From positions 9,672,001 through 9,736,000 of the forward strand of contig NC_039506.1 in the NCBI RefSeq assembly GCF_003672135.1: a DNA stretch of 64,000 bases, read 5' to 3'. Numbering within the stretch: position 1 is the first letter of the stretch; each line of letters starts with the position of its first letter. The position numbers were made by a program, and so were the translations under genes. Below are positions 28,301 to 41,400 of this stretch, piece by piece. This stretch comes from Ooceraea biroi (Eukaryota > Arthropoda > Insecta > Hymenoptera > Formicidae). The notes beneath the pieces are model-generated. The model worked only from the letters and a program-made list of their open reading frames with translations, did not search any database and was not told the DNA's origin.

Positions 28301-29789
28301 ACACGGGTTGGGATACAGTTACCTCTGTGCACTGACGGAAAATTATGTGTTACATTTCCCGACGGTGAAACCGGGCTGCGAAAATTTGCCTGCGCGTCGC
28401 TGCTGCAAAGCACGTTCGTAGAGAACGTTGAAACGTGCGCCGTTCTACATACATCAGCGTGTTCTCTGTTTCAGGCTGATAACGGCGGACTGGTGATGGT
28501 CACGTTCTACAATTATTTCGTCAAGTGTGGGCCCCAAGCCAGCGTCTCGGACGTGGCCGAGCACATATATTACATTAGGAACCTAATTGGCGTGGACCAT
28601 ATCGGAGTCGGCGGGGATTTCGACGGCATCAACAAGTACGAGTCGGACACGAGATAAATCGACGCGCGGATAATTAATTAACGATAATTTTTGGAATAAT
28701 ATAGCGCCATGTGCGGTTTTTGCGCCGCGATCTGATTTGCATGTGATTTAACGCCCCAGCAATTCCGCTTGAGCGGCAATTCAATTATCGGCGCTACAGC
28801 GTTAACAATTCACAGACTTCGCAGAGCGCATTGCCTGATCGATTAATCTTGACTGAACTTTGTCTCGCGCGCGATCTTTCTCGTCAAGTTCTGGTAAACA
28901 GGCTGTTAAGAGCTGCGACTAATTTCTAATTATGCGTGAAATGTCTTTCCCTCCGTAGAACTCCCCGTGGTCTCGAAGACGTGTCGAAGTATCCTGAACT
29001 ATTCGCCGAACTTCTCCGCAGCGGCAAGTGGAACGTGCTCGACCTGAAGAAAGTCGCCGGCTTGAATTTATTGCGGGTCCTCAAGCAGGTTAGAGCCCAT
29101 TAGGGTCTGAGGTGCAGTTGTACATACACGTATACATGGCGCAGTGCACCTCGATGGGTCTTAATACCGTCATAATACCGCTGCATGTTACTTTGCCTTC
29201 ACGACCGCGCGACCATATAACTTCTCCGTCCGTATCCATAAATTCCACCTTTTAAATACTTGATGAGCGAGAAACCCGAAGCCGACATAAAAAATTTCTG
29301 TTCTCCTATCGCGCGACAATCGTTATTGCCACTGTAAAATATTAAATGAATCCGTTTTATAATAATCTTATGAAGTAGACAAATGGGCGATAGTATATTT
29401 CAAAAGTCAGAGTATACTTTAAAGTTTTTCTTCTGTTCTTTACTATACTTTAAAGTATTTCTTCTGTAACGCTGCAAGCTTGTAACAGTCCCCAGTAAAC
29501 GTAAAGAATCGGGCTAAATCATCATTGAATCATCCACGTCCTCATTAAAAATCATTCAACATTTTTCTAAACTTCTTTTTAATGTTAAAATGGTTTCATA
29601 GAATACTACAACGTTAATATTTCTATGACAATTAATATATTAATATTGTTGGCCCAGGTGGAACGTGTGAGGGACGACATGAGGACAGCGGGGATTACGC
29701 CGTATGAGCAATATCTTACGGATTCGCCGGACACAGCCGGCAAGTGCGCTCTGGACATTAATGCCGTGCAAAGGGTCACGGAAATCTGA
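24979..29789 (+). CDS. Membrane dipeptidase (peptidase M19), 5' exon missing
   Basis: Zinc metallopeptidase that hydrolyses dipeptides at a membrane or secreted face. Exons: 24979-25308, 26533-26665, 26773-26961, 27337-27539, 28475-28635, 28959-29088, 29658-29789. They total 1278 nt (425 residues plus stop), and every junction is GT/AG and in frame. Numbering from the first visible residue, the family's zinc ligands are H59 and D61 (DGHNDLPW), E172 (GVEGGH), H243 (DLSH) and H264 (FSHSS). H199 (THTCN), R275 (SSRNVPD) and D333 (GGDFDG) match the substrate residues. Spacings H243-H264 (21), H264-R275 (11) and H264-D333 (69) equal those in human DPEP1. Residues 7-22 are hydrophobic and may be a signal or anchor. 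The C-terminus ends at VTEI without the hydrophobic tail of a GPI signal. Upstream of 24979 the frame meets a TGA at 24937 with no ATG between, so an earlier coding exon must exist. Confidence 0.95.
25309..26532 (+). other. Dipeptidase intron after exon A
   Basis: 1224 bp, AT-rich, GTAATT to TTTAG; no further feature seen. The other introns are 107, 375, 935, 323 and 569 bp. Confidence 0.85.
26533..26665 (+). CDS. Dipeptidase exon B
   Basis: Acceptor TCATTTAG, donor GTAAGT. Begins FWAAYVPCESQ, the conserved M19 segment after the first zinc motif, and ends with one base of a split Glu codon. The intron after it is only 107 bp. Confidence 0.93.
26773..26961 (+). CDS. Dipeptidase exon C
   Basis: Acceptor GGTTTTAG, donor GTAATT. 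Carries the bridging zinc ligand E172 in GVEGGH and H199 in the LTLTHTCNTPWA motif. Phase 1 at both ends. Confidence 0.94.
27337..27539 (+). CDS. Dipeptidase exon D
   Basis: Acceptor CATTCAG, donor GTAAGT. Contains both remaining zinc histidines, H243 (LIDLSHTS) and H264 (IFSHSSA), and R275 in SSRNVPDD. Confidence 0.95.
27540..28474 (+). other. Dipeptidase intron after exon D
   Basis: 935 bp. Its 3' half (about 27990-28470) is GC-rich and open in the exon E frame for over 100 codons, but the sequence upstream of the CTGTTTCAG acceptor does not resemble M19 proteins. Confidence 0.8.
28475..28635 (+). CDS. Dipeptidase exon E
   Basis: Acceptor CTGTTTCAG. Encodes NGGLVMVTFYNYF and the catalytic D333 in GGDFDG. 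The donor GTACGA at 28636 is chosen because it joins in frame to the next exon (INK-TPRGLEDVSKYP). Reading on instead gives seven unrelated residues and a stop. Confidence 0.92.
28959..29088 (+). CDS. Dipeptidase exon F
   Basis: Acceptor CCTCCGTAG, donor GTTAGA. Encodes TPRGLEDVSKYPELFAELL and the helix leading to LNLLRVLKQ, the usual M19 C-terminal region. Confidence 0.93.
29413..29474. repeat. 31-bp tandem duplication in dipeptidase intron
   Basis: TATACTTTAAAGTTTTTCTTCTG and a near copy follow each other with a 31-bp period inside the last intron. Confidence 0.75.
29658..29789 (+). CDS. Dipeptidase exon G with stop
   Basis: Acceptor TTGGCCCAG. Encodes the last 43 residues (VERVRDDM ... 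VTEI) and TGA at 29787-29789. The tail has one Cys and no hydrophobic GPI-anchor signal. Confidence 0.92.
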   Translation: MERVRDDMRTAGITPYEQYLTDSPDTAGKCALDINAVQRVTEI

Positions 29790-29984
29790 TCGATCGATTA
29801 TACGCACTGCTTGACAACCTGCGAAACAATCTTACATTTGCGGAACGATCGTGTCATGCAAATGGGCACGGGAGCGCCGACTCGAAGCGAAAATTCAATT
29901 ATCTCTCGATCACTATAGGCCCGCGAAAGTTCTTCGAACCTCGTGCGAAAGCTCAATTGAACGTCAACATTTGCGAAGGCTCAA

Positions 29985-29990
29985 AATAAA
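29985..29990 (+). promoter_or_regulatory. Candidate poly(A) signal of dipeptidase gene
   Basis: First AATAAA after the dipeptidase stop codon, 196 nt downstream. Position fits a short 3' UTR; no transcript evidence is available here. Confidence 0.4.
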
Positions 29991-32196
29991 CCTACCTCGA
30001 TACCTGTCTCATAAAGGCGACGAGCAGTGATTACCGTTTCCTTTAAGCGAAGCTGCGTCTGCGAGATACTTTAAGAAGCAATGAAGGATTACGTTGTCTA
30101 TAAATAGGTATAATAAAATTATCAGCCAAGCTTTAACATAAAGTTCAGTACATGTAAAAATCAGGTGTGTGGGTAATAGCCGGACTGAGGAAAACCATCT
30201 GCCTGGAGATGATTCTCTTTAAGTGCGATACCGAGCTTAAGCTTAAAGTCGCCTTTCGTCGACTATAGTCAGCTTTAGCTGCAAGAATTGTAGATTCATA
30301 AATCGTTACCCTTACACGCAAGATAATCTGCTCGTCGCCATATACTACCCATAATACACAGACAGACTTTTCTACTCAATAAGATCCCAACGGATTGTTA
30401 ACAGGCTGGTCGTTACTTTAAGATCCCTTACTATCTTGCTGTAAGCATCTTCACGATCGTATAAATATCTAAAGCAGAAAGCGAAACGCGCCATCCAGTA
30501 TTCGCATGAAAAAAAAGCGTCACTGCACCGATGCACGAGACTGTTTCTAAACTTCGATGTCTTCCTTTCTTGGGAACGATCGTAATATGTGTGTGAAGCT
30601 ATGAACCTCGGCTATATACCTTTGAACGTCTTCCTTTCCTTTACTGCACCAACGAAAGCACGTGCTCCGCTAAAGGAAGTAAGTATTTGCAGAAGGAAGA
30701 ATCGACGTCGTGTTTCTACGAGCAGCGTACATGATGCTCATTAATGATAGAAACTTTGAGATCTCTCTCGCGTTTATAGGTATTTTTTTATTTGTCATGA
30801 CTTAATCCTGAAACTCGACTCTGTCCAACCAATCGCGCCGTAATATACTTTATAGGATCCACTTAGACTTTTCATGAAACTTTAATATTACTAACATTTT
30901 TTATAAAATAATTTATGATGTTTGAAATTGCAATTTTTTTATAATTAAGAATATTCATTTCATACATGATCTCAAAATAGGTTCTATTATTAATTAGTAG
31001 AAATATCATTTAACACTGAAATGTTTGACTGTTTCTTTATTCTTTTATAATTATGAGTTGTTATATAATGAAGATTATAATTACTATAATCTTTATACTT
31101 TTATAATTATAATTTATTATATAATATTATATAATTAAAAAATAGTATATAATTCATGAACATAATTTAGGGCATCGACTAACGCTATTACTTTTAATGT
31201 TTGTTTAGAAAATATTCAGATGCTAAAATCTCTGATCGCTATACTTTTAAATGATCGAAATCGCCGGTGAAACGAAAGACCTCCGGGTGTTGTCCAACTT
31301 CTCTAGTGTATTAAACTCACACATGCACATATCAAGCTACAAAACATTAAAAAAAGAGGTCATTCTAGTTTTGCACGAATTTCGCTTGCGTGATAACGCT
31401 GGGGAGTTGCGTTCGCCAGATTAACAAATCGAGAGTCACGTACATACAAAATTAATATGTTGCTTGCAGTGACAGGTGTCGATGAGGGCATAATTGATAC
31501 GTACGTGTTTTTCGACTCATTATATCGGGGTTGCGATCTATCGCTAAGCGCGCCCAACAGTCTCCTTGATCAGAAAGATCATCATCTAAAGTCTTCGACG
31601 GGACATTTGGGAGTTGCTTGGAACGACCGAGCGAATCGCTTTCGCGTCGACTTGTTCCTGGTAATTTTCACATATCGCCGTCTACCTATCTGTGTCTCGT
31701 GTGCACTTATTATATAATTCGCGCAGGATAAACCCTCGATCCGAACTGTGAGCGTAAGTACCGAGTCGACGACTCGAAGACAAGTTAATCAGTTTGCGCG
31801 GATTATACGCCACTCCGCCTTTCGGAGTAGGCGATAAATTCTAGGATATCAAAAGTTCCGTTGTATCTCTCGAACGAATTCTATGAATAAATGTTTCTAT
31901 TGTACTTTGCTCAATGTTTCCCTCCCTCCTGACGCGTACCTCGCGTATCCAAGCTGATATATTTAATGCAATAAATCAATTTAAGTTTCAAATACTTTCT
32001 CCTGCTTCTAAAATACTGAGATCATCAATTCTATTATAAATAATCTAATGTTTTTACATTATTAGGTAAACGAGGACATCGAATCATCTCTACTCGATTA
32101 TACATTGGGTATTCATGGTTTATTAAACTTACAAGTCACATATGTGCATCGATATATGACAAAAAGTATGCAGGAACTATGTAAAATAAACTTAAG

Positions 32197-32202
32197 TTTA
32201 TT
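32197..32202 (-). promoter_or_regulatory. Candidate poly(A) signal of CalpC
   Basis: AATAAA on the - strand 259 nt past the CalpC stop; a second copy lies at 32119-32124. Either could end the 3' UTR. Chosen only by motif and position. Confidence 0.35.
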
Positions 32203-32460
32203 ATCCAGTGCGGTTATCCGTACACAAACGATATATTATACATAGCTCCTTAATCTTGTGTATGCAGTAATTACATAAGGAAATGATGATTAGCGATAAA
32301 GTAAAAAAAACGGACGATGATATCATTTTTACAAAGTGTAAATAGATGGGCACACGCGATCGCTAATCGTTAATATGGCTAAAGCTTACGTCTAATATCC
32401 GAATGAAAAGAATGTTATATACAGACGACTCAAGGTACACGATTCACGTAGACTGACGGT

Positions 32461-32487
32461 TCAGCACATCAGGGATGATCTTAGCCA
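32461..32487 (-). CDS. CalpC: CalpC exon 15 with stop
   Basis: A 27-nt terminal exon: WLRSSLMC and TGA. It matches the W-L-x-x-(S/T)-(L/M) ending of classical calpains and follows the acceptor TTTTGCAG. Confidence 0.9.
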   Translation of the reverse strand, partial: WLRSSLMC

Positions 32488-35400
32488 CTGCAAAAAAATT
32501 CATTTAATATTCCTAGATAAGCGATTGATAATTTAAAAGCAAATATCATACTCAAACTGATAAAAAGTTCATGTACCTCCGACAAACTTAATTTTATTGT
32601 CCCGTTCTGCAAAGGATCCTTGCTCTCGAATATGCCTAGGTGAAAATAGAAGAAAATACAGTTAATATAAATTATTTGGGAATGCTTGTGTGAGAATTAG
32701 CTTGTGTAAACGTACCAAACGCGTCGCTCAGATGTAATATCGCCGAAACAAAGTCGCCGAATCGGAGTGTTCCATCCTTCCTCATGTATCGGAGAATCAG
32801 AATGGATAATACGTCCGTATTTAATTGGAAACCTAAAAATAAAGGCCTCGATTAAAGACGAAATAACGTGTTTGCTGCATAACGTTGCGCATCAGTTCCG
32901 TTTTACGTACCAACTTCCAGCAGAGCGTCGCGTAGCCTTTCCGCCTTGAGTATTCCCGTCTTTTCCTTCGTGTGGTTCTTAAAAGCTGCTTGCCAGTACT
33001 TTAAACTGCACATAAGATCCTTGAAGTCGTTGAACTTCAACCGGCCGCTCCCGGAACTCTATTTATCGACGCGGAAAATGTAAGGAAACTATAGCATATC
33101 ATTTTACTTACCACGCGAAGAAATATTCTCTTTGAATTTTCATTAAAAGAATACTTCTTAATTATTTAATAATTATTTGATTATTTAATAATTTAAAAAA
33201 ATCTAAGCTAAATTATTTAAACGAGAAGTCACTCTCGGTCAACTCTCAACATATTCAACGTTAGCGTTGAAAAATATCAGAAATTAATATATATTCAATT
33301 TTTTTTATTGCAAGGATACATCCATCGTGAGTACTACTTGTCGGCAGACCTCCATGCAGGCACAACTTTTGATGTAGTCTGGAAATTAAAGAGAGAACAG
33401 GTATTTAAATTATCACTATACATCGTTTTAGCATATTTTACTTGGCAAGGCTATATACTTGGGTTTCTATATACTATATTCTACGACGGAGAAATGCCAT
33501 GTCGTACCATTCGGTAAACAGGCTTCTAAAAGCTCCTGCAACTCAAAAGCGTTAACGGTTCTGTGCTCGTCGGCGAGTTGTAGAAATACGGCTTCATATT
33601 GAGAGAAACCCTTTCCTTCGAGGGGAGGTGCTTTCACTATTGCTGATTTCATCAACGACGGAGGAGTGTCGAGTAATCTGAAGCATTGAATAATACATTA
33701 TGTGAATTTTCATTAAGTTTAGTAGGAAATTAATCTGTCATACAATATAATCGCACACATGTGCAAAGAGAAAGAAGAGATTAAAGGTCGACAATCTGAC
33801 AATGCTCAGAAAGCAGCAAATCATTCCGTAGATGAAATTTTCGTGCATTGCTTCTCCTTGACGAAAGGAAGTACTTTGAGAGGGTGGAGGCAATTACTTG
33901 ACGCATCCCTTGAAATACGACCGAGGGGAAAGATGTTAAAAACTGTAGTTGAAGGCGGACAAGTCGCATAATGCATTCTCGCGCGGTTTAATGTATGCCG
34001 CGCATTAAATCCCGGCTAAGAGACAGCCATACGATCCTTTGTGCCGTTTGAGCGCGCGCGTGCGCAAATATGTACGACATCTCGGTAAATGCACATATAT
34101 ACCTACTTGAGTTTTAGAGGCTTACTGCTGTAGACTCGTAACGTGAAACTCGTTTCTTGAGTCGGTTCGAAGGTCGTAGGTACGAGCAAGTAACCACCTT
34201 GCTCGAGCTGACACCTGTGGCTCACCTGCCGGCTATTTGTGTATTGCGAATTAACTAAGGACTTGTTCTTCTTGAAGAACTGTTTATTTATCGACTCGGT
34301 GCTGTTCTTCGGCAACGTGTACGCAGTGAAACCGATCACCTTAAAACGGCGAAAGTCCGATAAGCCAACGTGATAAGATACGTGTTGGGCATACTATTTT
34401 GGTGAACATAAGCTTTCTTACTTTCGGCTCCATGATGGAATGCTGATTTAGCGACACGATTACCTCCTCCATCTCGCTCAGGATAAGATGCAACTGCGGG
34501 TTTATATGAAAGGTCTCTGCAAAGGAAAATGCATCTGTAATATACATAATTTAATTGAATTTTCAGCAAATAATAAAGTAGACTAAAATTCCCGATCTCT
34601 CAATTGTGTAGAATTGATTTTTGTATTTAATATAAAACTAAACGTGTATTCTCTCGATGAAATGTTAGGATTTAATATTACGAGCGACGTAATAATCGCA
34701 CCTTGATTATTTCGACATCCACCTGCGGTGACGCCTCTTCTCCAGCTTCCTTGATACAACTTCATTTGCCAAGTGTGCTTACTGTGTAATGACGGTTCGT
34801 CTCGCGAAGTTTCGGCATCCAAATGCACAACTTCCAGATGAGTGAATGTCTTAACGAAATCGGAGTACGATATCCTGGAATTAACAGCATGCAGTCAGAA
34901 AATTTGCTGGTGGCAAACTTTGGCGGAGTTACACGTTAGACGCGAATTCAAATTGCATATTAATCGTGAAACTCAATGACATTTAAACCTAAGGTTTTGT
35001 TGCAACTTATAATGCTCGATCAAACCGCGACGCGAATTATTTTGACTTTCGCGAGCCTGATCTCCGATTTTCTAGCATTACGCCATTTTTGCAACGCATT
35101 GTAAATTGCATGGTATCAAGTTTTGTCCACTCACCAAAATTCTCCTTCAGCCATATTTCTTACAGCTAACCGTTCCCTTTCTACCACAGGTACTTCGTCC
35201 CACTCGAGACCGCCTCTTGCCCAGGCACCCACATATTCTCCACCAGGTCCGAGGGGATTCCTTAATTTTACTAATTGCACTGCTTCCCCGCCAAAAGTTT
35301 CCACCTACCATAAGCAACAGTTCCCTTAGCACATTCTCCATAACCACGTAATTTATCATAGCTAACTTTTCGTTCACGTCAACTGATTATTAAGATTTAC

Positions 35401-38400
35401 CGTAATAATGTCTCTATAATTATTCTGATAATAAATAAAAATATTACTTTGTTTAGAAATGCACTTTGTCTGTTATGCATTTTCATTATTATAAAACAGT
35501 CATTATCTTGCAAAAATGTAAGAGTAATTGCGTGTTATAATATTATTCAATATTATAATTAAAAATATCAAAATTAATATGATTAACACATTTATTACAT
35601 GTTGGTCAGTGACCGTTATGGCCTAAGCGGAAGGCTCACAATCAGAGCTAGTCACCAATGACCGTCATGGCAGTGAATATATTAAGTATCTTTTGCTGTT
35701 CTTATATTATCCCTATAATTTACGTGTATGAAAAATGCAGAATACAATTGTTCTTGATATACTCACCCTCTCAATCGCATACAATCTGTAATTGATCCCC
35801 ATTTGTATGCCATTAGCGAGTTTCTCAGTGCTGGCACGTATCTGCGACAAAAATACGACACGCGTGAGCGAAATGTTCAAATAAATCCGTGCTTCATCTT
35901 TGAGCTATCTTCTACCTGTTGCTGTTGATTATTGTTTACTGTACAAGTGATGAGAGACGTCATGTCCAAAAGTTTCGACAGCGCTCGTCCACAGGCCGTG
36001 GGGTCCTGGCGAATCGCGATACTTTCGGTAATACCACCCGTGAGATCGGACAAGCCATCCAATAATGTACCATATTTGAGTGCCTCGTAAGAGCCGTGAA
36101 GCCTGAAAATAATTAAAGTTGCAACAAAATTATTTTATGCTCATGTTTAAATGAAATCAGCAAAAGTTTTATGTATCGCTAAAAATATAACTTTAACAGT
36201 GCAGGAAATAAAAAACACTTTAAGAAAATATTTAGTCAATAAATAACGATTTAATAGTCGTCAATAAATAACGATTTAAGTATTTCTATCGTTTGTACAT
36301 ACTTTATGATGTAACGTAATATTTCATAATGAGAATGCGTTGTCGAGAAGAATAAATCAAGTTCAGTAAAGAGCTCGATTCGCGCTTGATTCTCATGTTT
36401 AACGCTTAGATCATTTAAAACGTGGGAATAAAGAATGATATTGAAAATGCGTAAATGAACGGAAAAAATAATTGTCGATCTCCCCTAATAAATGGCGTGC
36501 ATTAATCATAATGAAATTGCGATCGTTCATCAGTCACGAGCTTATCATGACGGCAAGATCGATCGGTGCTTTCTCACACTGCTGCATTAGTATCATGGAG
36601 AAAACGCGGTGTAGACTTTCTTAATCGCTGGCCACTTGGCTGGATGAGGGAAAGCGGTCGGATTTTTCCTCACCTACAACCTCCTGACACTGACACCATA
36701 CACTATGTCACGCTATTATGGGACCACCGCTTTCATCGAATCAATCTTTAGTGAATTGATAGCTAAACATGATGATATATTGCGATCACTGATTCGCAAA
36801 CATTTTTCCAATCCAGACATTTTTATAATTATTCAACATTCCATGTTACATGTCCATGTTATATGTGTAAGGAAATGTTTAATGTGATTTTCCTGTCACT
36901 ACCCAGTGTACGCATTCGTAATAACTCACTCGTAACAAGATTTAAGATATCTAAGCATGACAGTGATACATCGTAATTAATGGCGTCTAACTTAATGACT
37001 TTTAAATGCATCTCGCGGAAAGAAATTTTTAATGAAATCTGTCAGTTATTACCTTCAATATTAATAACATACTTATTCATTTATAAGAAATTTAAACCCC
37101 GTAATTTAATGCCGTATGTTATTAGCTACTATCCTTTTACGATCTTGCTTATATTTCGCAACAATTATTATGTCTAGTGTGGTATCTGTAATTTGCAATG
37201 GAAACAAAGTTTCTTGAGAAGTCTCGTAAAAGTATTAAATTTGCGTATTCGAATCCACTGAAATCAAAGCATAAAAGTACTTGAAGCAATCTTGTATGCA
37301 AACACGATTTCATTACTGTTTCGTAGTCGCTGGTATCGCAATCATCTCGTAACGATAACGAAGCTTTTTATATGGGAACCGTAATGTAATTGGCATTTTA
37401 CGGGAAATCATTCGTGACCTATACAAAACGCGAGTGGAGGAAAAGACGCGAGTGCTAGAGAGGAATAAGAAGAAGGTCACGGAGATTCTCGGCGGACTTG
37501 TCGGAGGAGGATCAAGGGAATAGACGATATTATCTTTCTTGCATGTGCCGTTCCCGCGGGAATTAGCATTCCCGGGATAACGGGGCCCGCATAGCTAGCT
37601 GCCTCGTTCCAAACGTCGTCGACGCCTCTCCTTTATTATTACGCGTGCGGTTTGCGCGTGTTCAAGTTGATCTGGAAACCGTAACCATTCACACGCACGA
37701 TCGCGGCAGTTGCCTGAGTATTTTCTCAAGGAAAATATACGTAACACCTGCAGAAAAAGATCGCGATCACGCGCAAATTGGATCGGTAGCACGGCCGACT
37801 CGCTCGTTCTTTTCTCCCGTAATTTGCAAGAGATTGATCTGCAGAAGTTCATCAGCCACGTGATCAATCATCTATTGACGAGACCGTCATGTTGATTGCT
37901 GAACGATTGATCAAAGTTCCATCAGATGTGACACCTTATCGCTAATCTCTCGTCACAATTGCTGCAATCTGTTCGATACAGATCTGAAAGGCACGTCGTC
38001 GCCGCTAATTGCAAGCTAATTAACAAACGGTGTTGGCAAACGTCGGTAACGTGGAGAACCGCCGAGTCTTCCCCGCGGAGAGGTCACCGCACCTTCTACC
38101 GAAGGTGGCAACATTGTGCTGCTTGCAGGTCTACCGTTGTCACTTTGTGACTCAACAGTTCAGAGCACGTTACCGGCGTTGATGCACTTCCGTTTGCCTA
38201 ACGGAGTCTAACGCAGTCACACGCGCAACATCATTGTCACGTTCCATCAGCAATCACCTACGTCACAAACATCGATCGTCTTCCGCTATTACGACATGCG
38301 TGATAACATCCTACTGGCGGCAGCTTCCTTTAGAAGATTGCGCGATCTGATGATGAAACATCACCTAAATTGCTTTCCTTTCTATAAAAAATTGTCGATT

Positions 38401-41400
38401 GAAAGAATTCATCTGATGGTTCCATTTATCAAGTGTGAGAAATTCTTCTAATAAAAGTACAAAAACAGGGAACGTAAAGATTAAAAATCGAAAGCGTGTT
38501 TCTTAGAAACAGCTACGCAATGTTCGCTGATCAATGACGATCGCGTTGCTGAGTATCACTAACCAGACAAGTTCTGCTGCGCGTTTCGCGATATCGTTAC
38601 GAGTATTTTTCTGCTCGTAATTATGAGTTCCGTTTTCCGATCAACAACCTTTCATACATGCGCACGTCACGCGATTGGTCTGCTAGATCTCGATCTATTT
38701 TCCCTTACGTAAGTTCGGCGTATCTCTCTCCGCGTAGAAAGCTACGATCGAGAAGTAATTCAACCGCTTAGCGAATCTATCATGCACGATGACTCGTAAT
38801 TTTACGTGCACGTGAACAGCGAGATCCTAATGATATCGAGGCGAGCGAGCAAAATCGATTCGTAGCTATCTATTAGAACATTTTTAATCCATTTTGTTTC
38901 TGATGGCCATCACGGTGTGTCCGAACAATCACCGACACCTGCGGCTATAAAAATAATATAAAAACAAAATATGGAAACGGACAAAAAATATTAACTATAT
39001 CATTTCTTCGCTTTCAACGTCAGCAATAGTAGTCATCCGTGAAATAGCCTGTGGGTGAAATATAAATTTAAATAAATTGTTCTCGCGTAAATCCTATTTT
39101 ATTAGTATGCTTGGAAAGTTAAATTTTTAAAGTAATGAGCTAAGACAATGCAGTAAGTAAAGAACGCGATTCCATCACTCAGATGCAAAATGCCAGCAAA
39201 ATCCACATTGTCATCTTCATTAATCGCTATTCACCTACTATTCAGCTATACACAGCGAAAGGCTTAAAACTCAATTTCTAAAGTTTACTTTTCCTCACAA
39301 AAATGTTAATCTCAAAAGACATTTCATCGATTGCAAACTCGTCGTAGATATTCAACATAATTAATCATCCCTCATCTGATCTGAGTCTTTATGAGACAGC
39401 ATAACTTCACGACACCCCTGATGCAATTAATTTTTCCGTAACTCGGCCATTAATTTAACGATTTGTCCGCGAGCATCCACGCTCGGGATTATCGGTATGC
39501 CTTTTGCGGCCGTTTCACGTTCGCGGATACGAGTGTGGACTGTGGTCACCGGTGCACTGACCTCCGATCCATTGCTGGCAACCAGCGATACCGACTACTT
39601 GCCGAGTGAAAGTATCGGAGCCTGTACTCGCGCTCAGTACACTCTCGTGCTGAATGTGCGTGACTCGCGTACGTGCGACACGCACGTCCAGCACACACGA
39701 TCGGGCCGACCAAATATCTCGGTGCTGCCTGATTTCTTTTGGGATCCAAAGTCTTCGAGCCGAGTCGCAGAGACACTCGGAGAAACACTTATTGAAATCC
39801 TTCGCGAAAGTTCACCGTTGCATTCCTCATGAATTTTTTGTGAATTAATCAAACTGACGATAGATATCACAGTAGCAATTTCATAAATATTTATGTGGAT
39901 AAATTATGTAAGATGTGTGTATGTTCATATTTAAATGGCACCATAAATAAAATAACAGATAAAGAGTGTTAAAAAAATTGCACGCGGAAATTAGTATGCA
40001 CAAACTGATGATTAAATCATAAGGCATACAAATGCGTTTTACATTTTTGTCTTATTGAGGAACTTTCAATTTATGTAAAACAGATACTTTCCTCGTCCTC
40101 TTTTTATTTTCATATATTTCTCATATATATTATTTCCTGTTTATTGGTAATATCAACCACAGTGTACGTTATCTGGTAATTTTCAATTTTTTCTGTTTTC
40201 CGATCCGACAACGCTTTCTATTACAAAGAAAACAAACGGTTTACACGAACAAAGCAAGACACGCGTATGTTCGGCCGAGCGAGATTTGAGGGGTACCCAG
40301 CCGGTGTTTTCTAATGGAAATCAGCGGATAGGCATGTGTTGCGCGTACGCTTCTTGCGTATATTGGCACGCGAAGGAACGTTCGGGCTTTCTAACCGATT
40401 CTCGCTACTGGTTTCATATAGCTGACCAATCGTTCCGGACCGGTCGGATCTACCGCAAAGTCGTCGTGAAAGAGGAAAGGTCGGCGAGCGAATCTTTTTT
40501 CTCTGCTCACATATATCTTCCGCGATTCCTCGATCGATACTCGATACTCGTGAATGTGTGTCATCGTTGAGATATTTCACCGGCTCACGTTTCCGCCGGG
40601 TGACATCATTAGCACAATTAATTCATCGTCAACATATCACCGCGACTTCCTCATAAATATATGGCGCCGAGTTGAAAGTGTGTCGATGATGCAGCTATAG
40701 GTGACACAAGTCCCGGTGTCCGGTATCTTACGATATTATTGACTCATAAATATTCGAAATATCGTGCCAGATTTCTTCAGATAGTAATAATTTATCTTCT
40801 CTGAAAATTCAAAGTTACTAAATCTAATGATTTTTACGATTGTCTGGTAGTACAGTGTCCACAATGGATAATATATAACAAATTAATACTCATAAAGTAT
40901 TTTATGTGGAAATGTAATACTTTTTAAGAAATTTTATTTTTAAAAAATATTATTAATTAAATATTACTATTAAAAATTTCTTAAGTTAAAACTTTTTCTC
41001 TATGGAATATTAGCCAACTAATAATTATATTATAATATTATCTATAAACAGTATAGCAATGTAAACTGCTAGCGTTACTAATAGAATCATGTTCTTTGCT
41101 TACTCTATTGTTTTAACTTATTATATTAAACAGCTACGCCGGAAAAAAGTAGATGATTCGTTTAAATTATTATCTTTAAAATTTATTTATGAATTTTTAA
41201 GATTTCTTTATGATTCAATAATATTGTGATCTGTATACGTTTCACGTTAATAATTCTCCCGCCTCTGACCTGTTTCGCAACGCTCGCATAAAAATCAATG
41301 TAGCCTGCAAACATTTTAAGACTTGTGCCGTTGACAGGCAATGCTTGGCAATTAATACGAGCAACCTTGATGATACAACGCGCCTCGGTTACGAGGAACG

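Larger units (their letters stand above)
29790..32460. other. Convergent intergenic region with both 3' UTRs
   Basis: About 2.7 kb between the two stop codons. It holds the probable poly(A) signals and a very AT-rich stretch at about 30890-31150 (repeated TTATA/ATAAT words). No open frame resembles a known protein. Confidence 0.7.

Noticed and set aside
28109..28657. A 182-codon open frame on the + strand overlapping dipeptidase exon E
   Set aside because: Only the part after the CTGTTTCAG acceptor is M19-like. The upstream half is intron that happens to be open, and the tail after the GTACGA donor is also intron.
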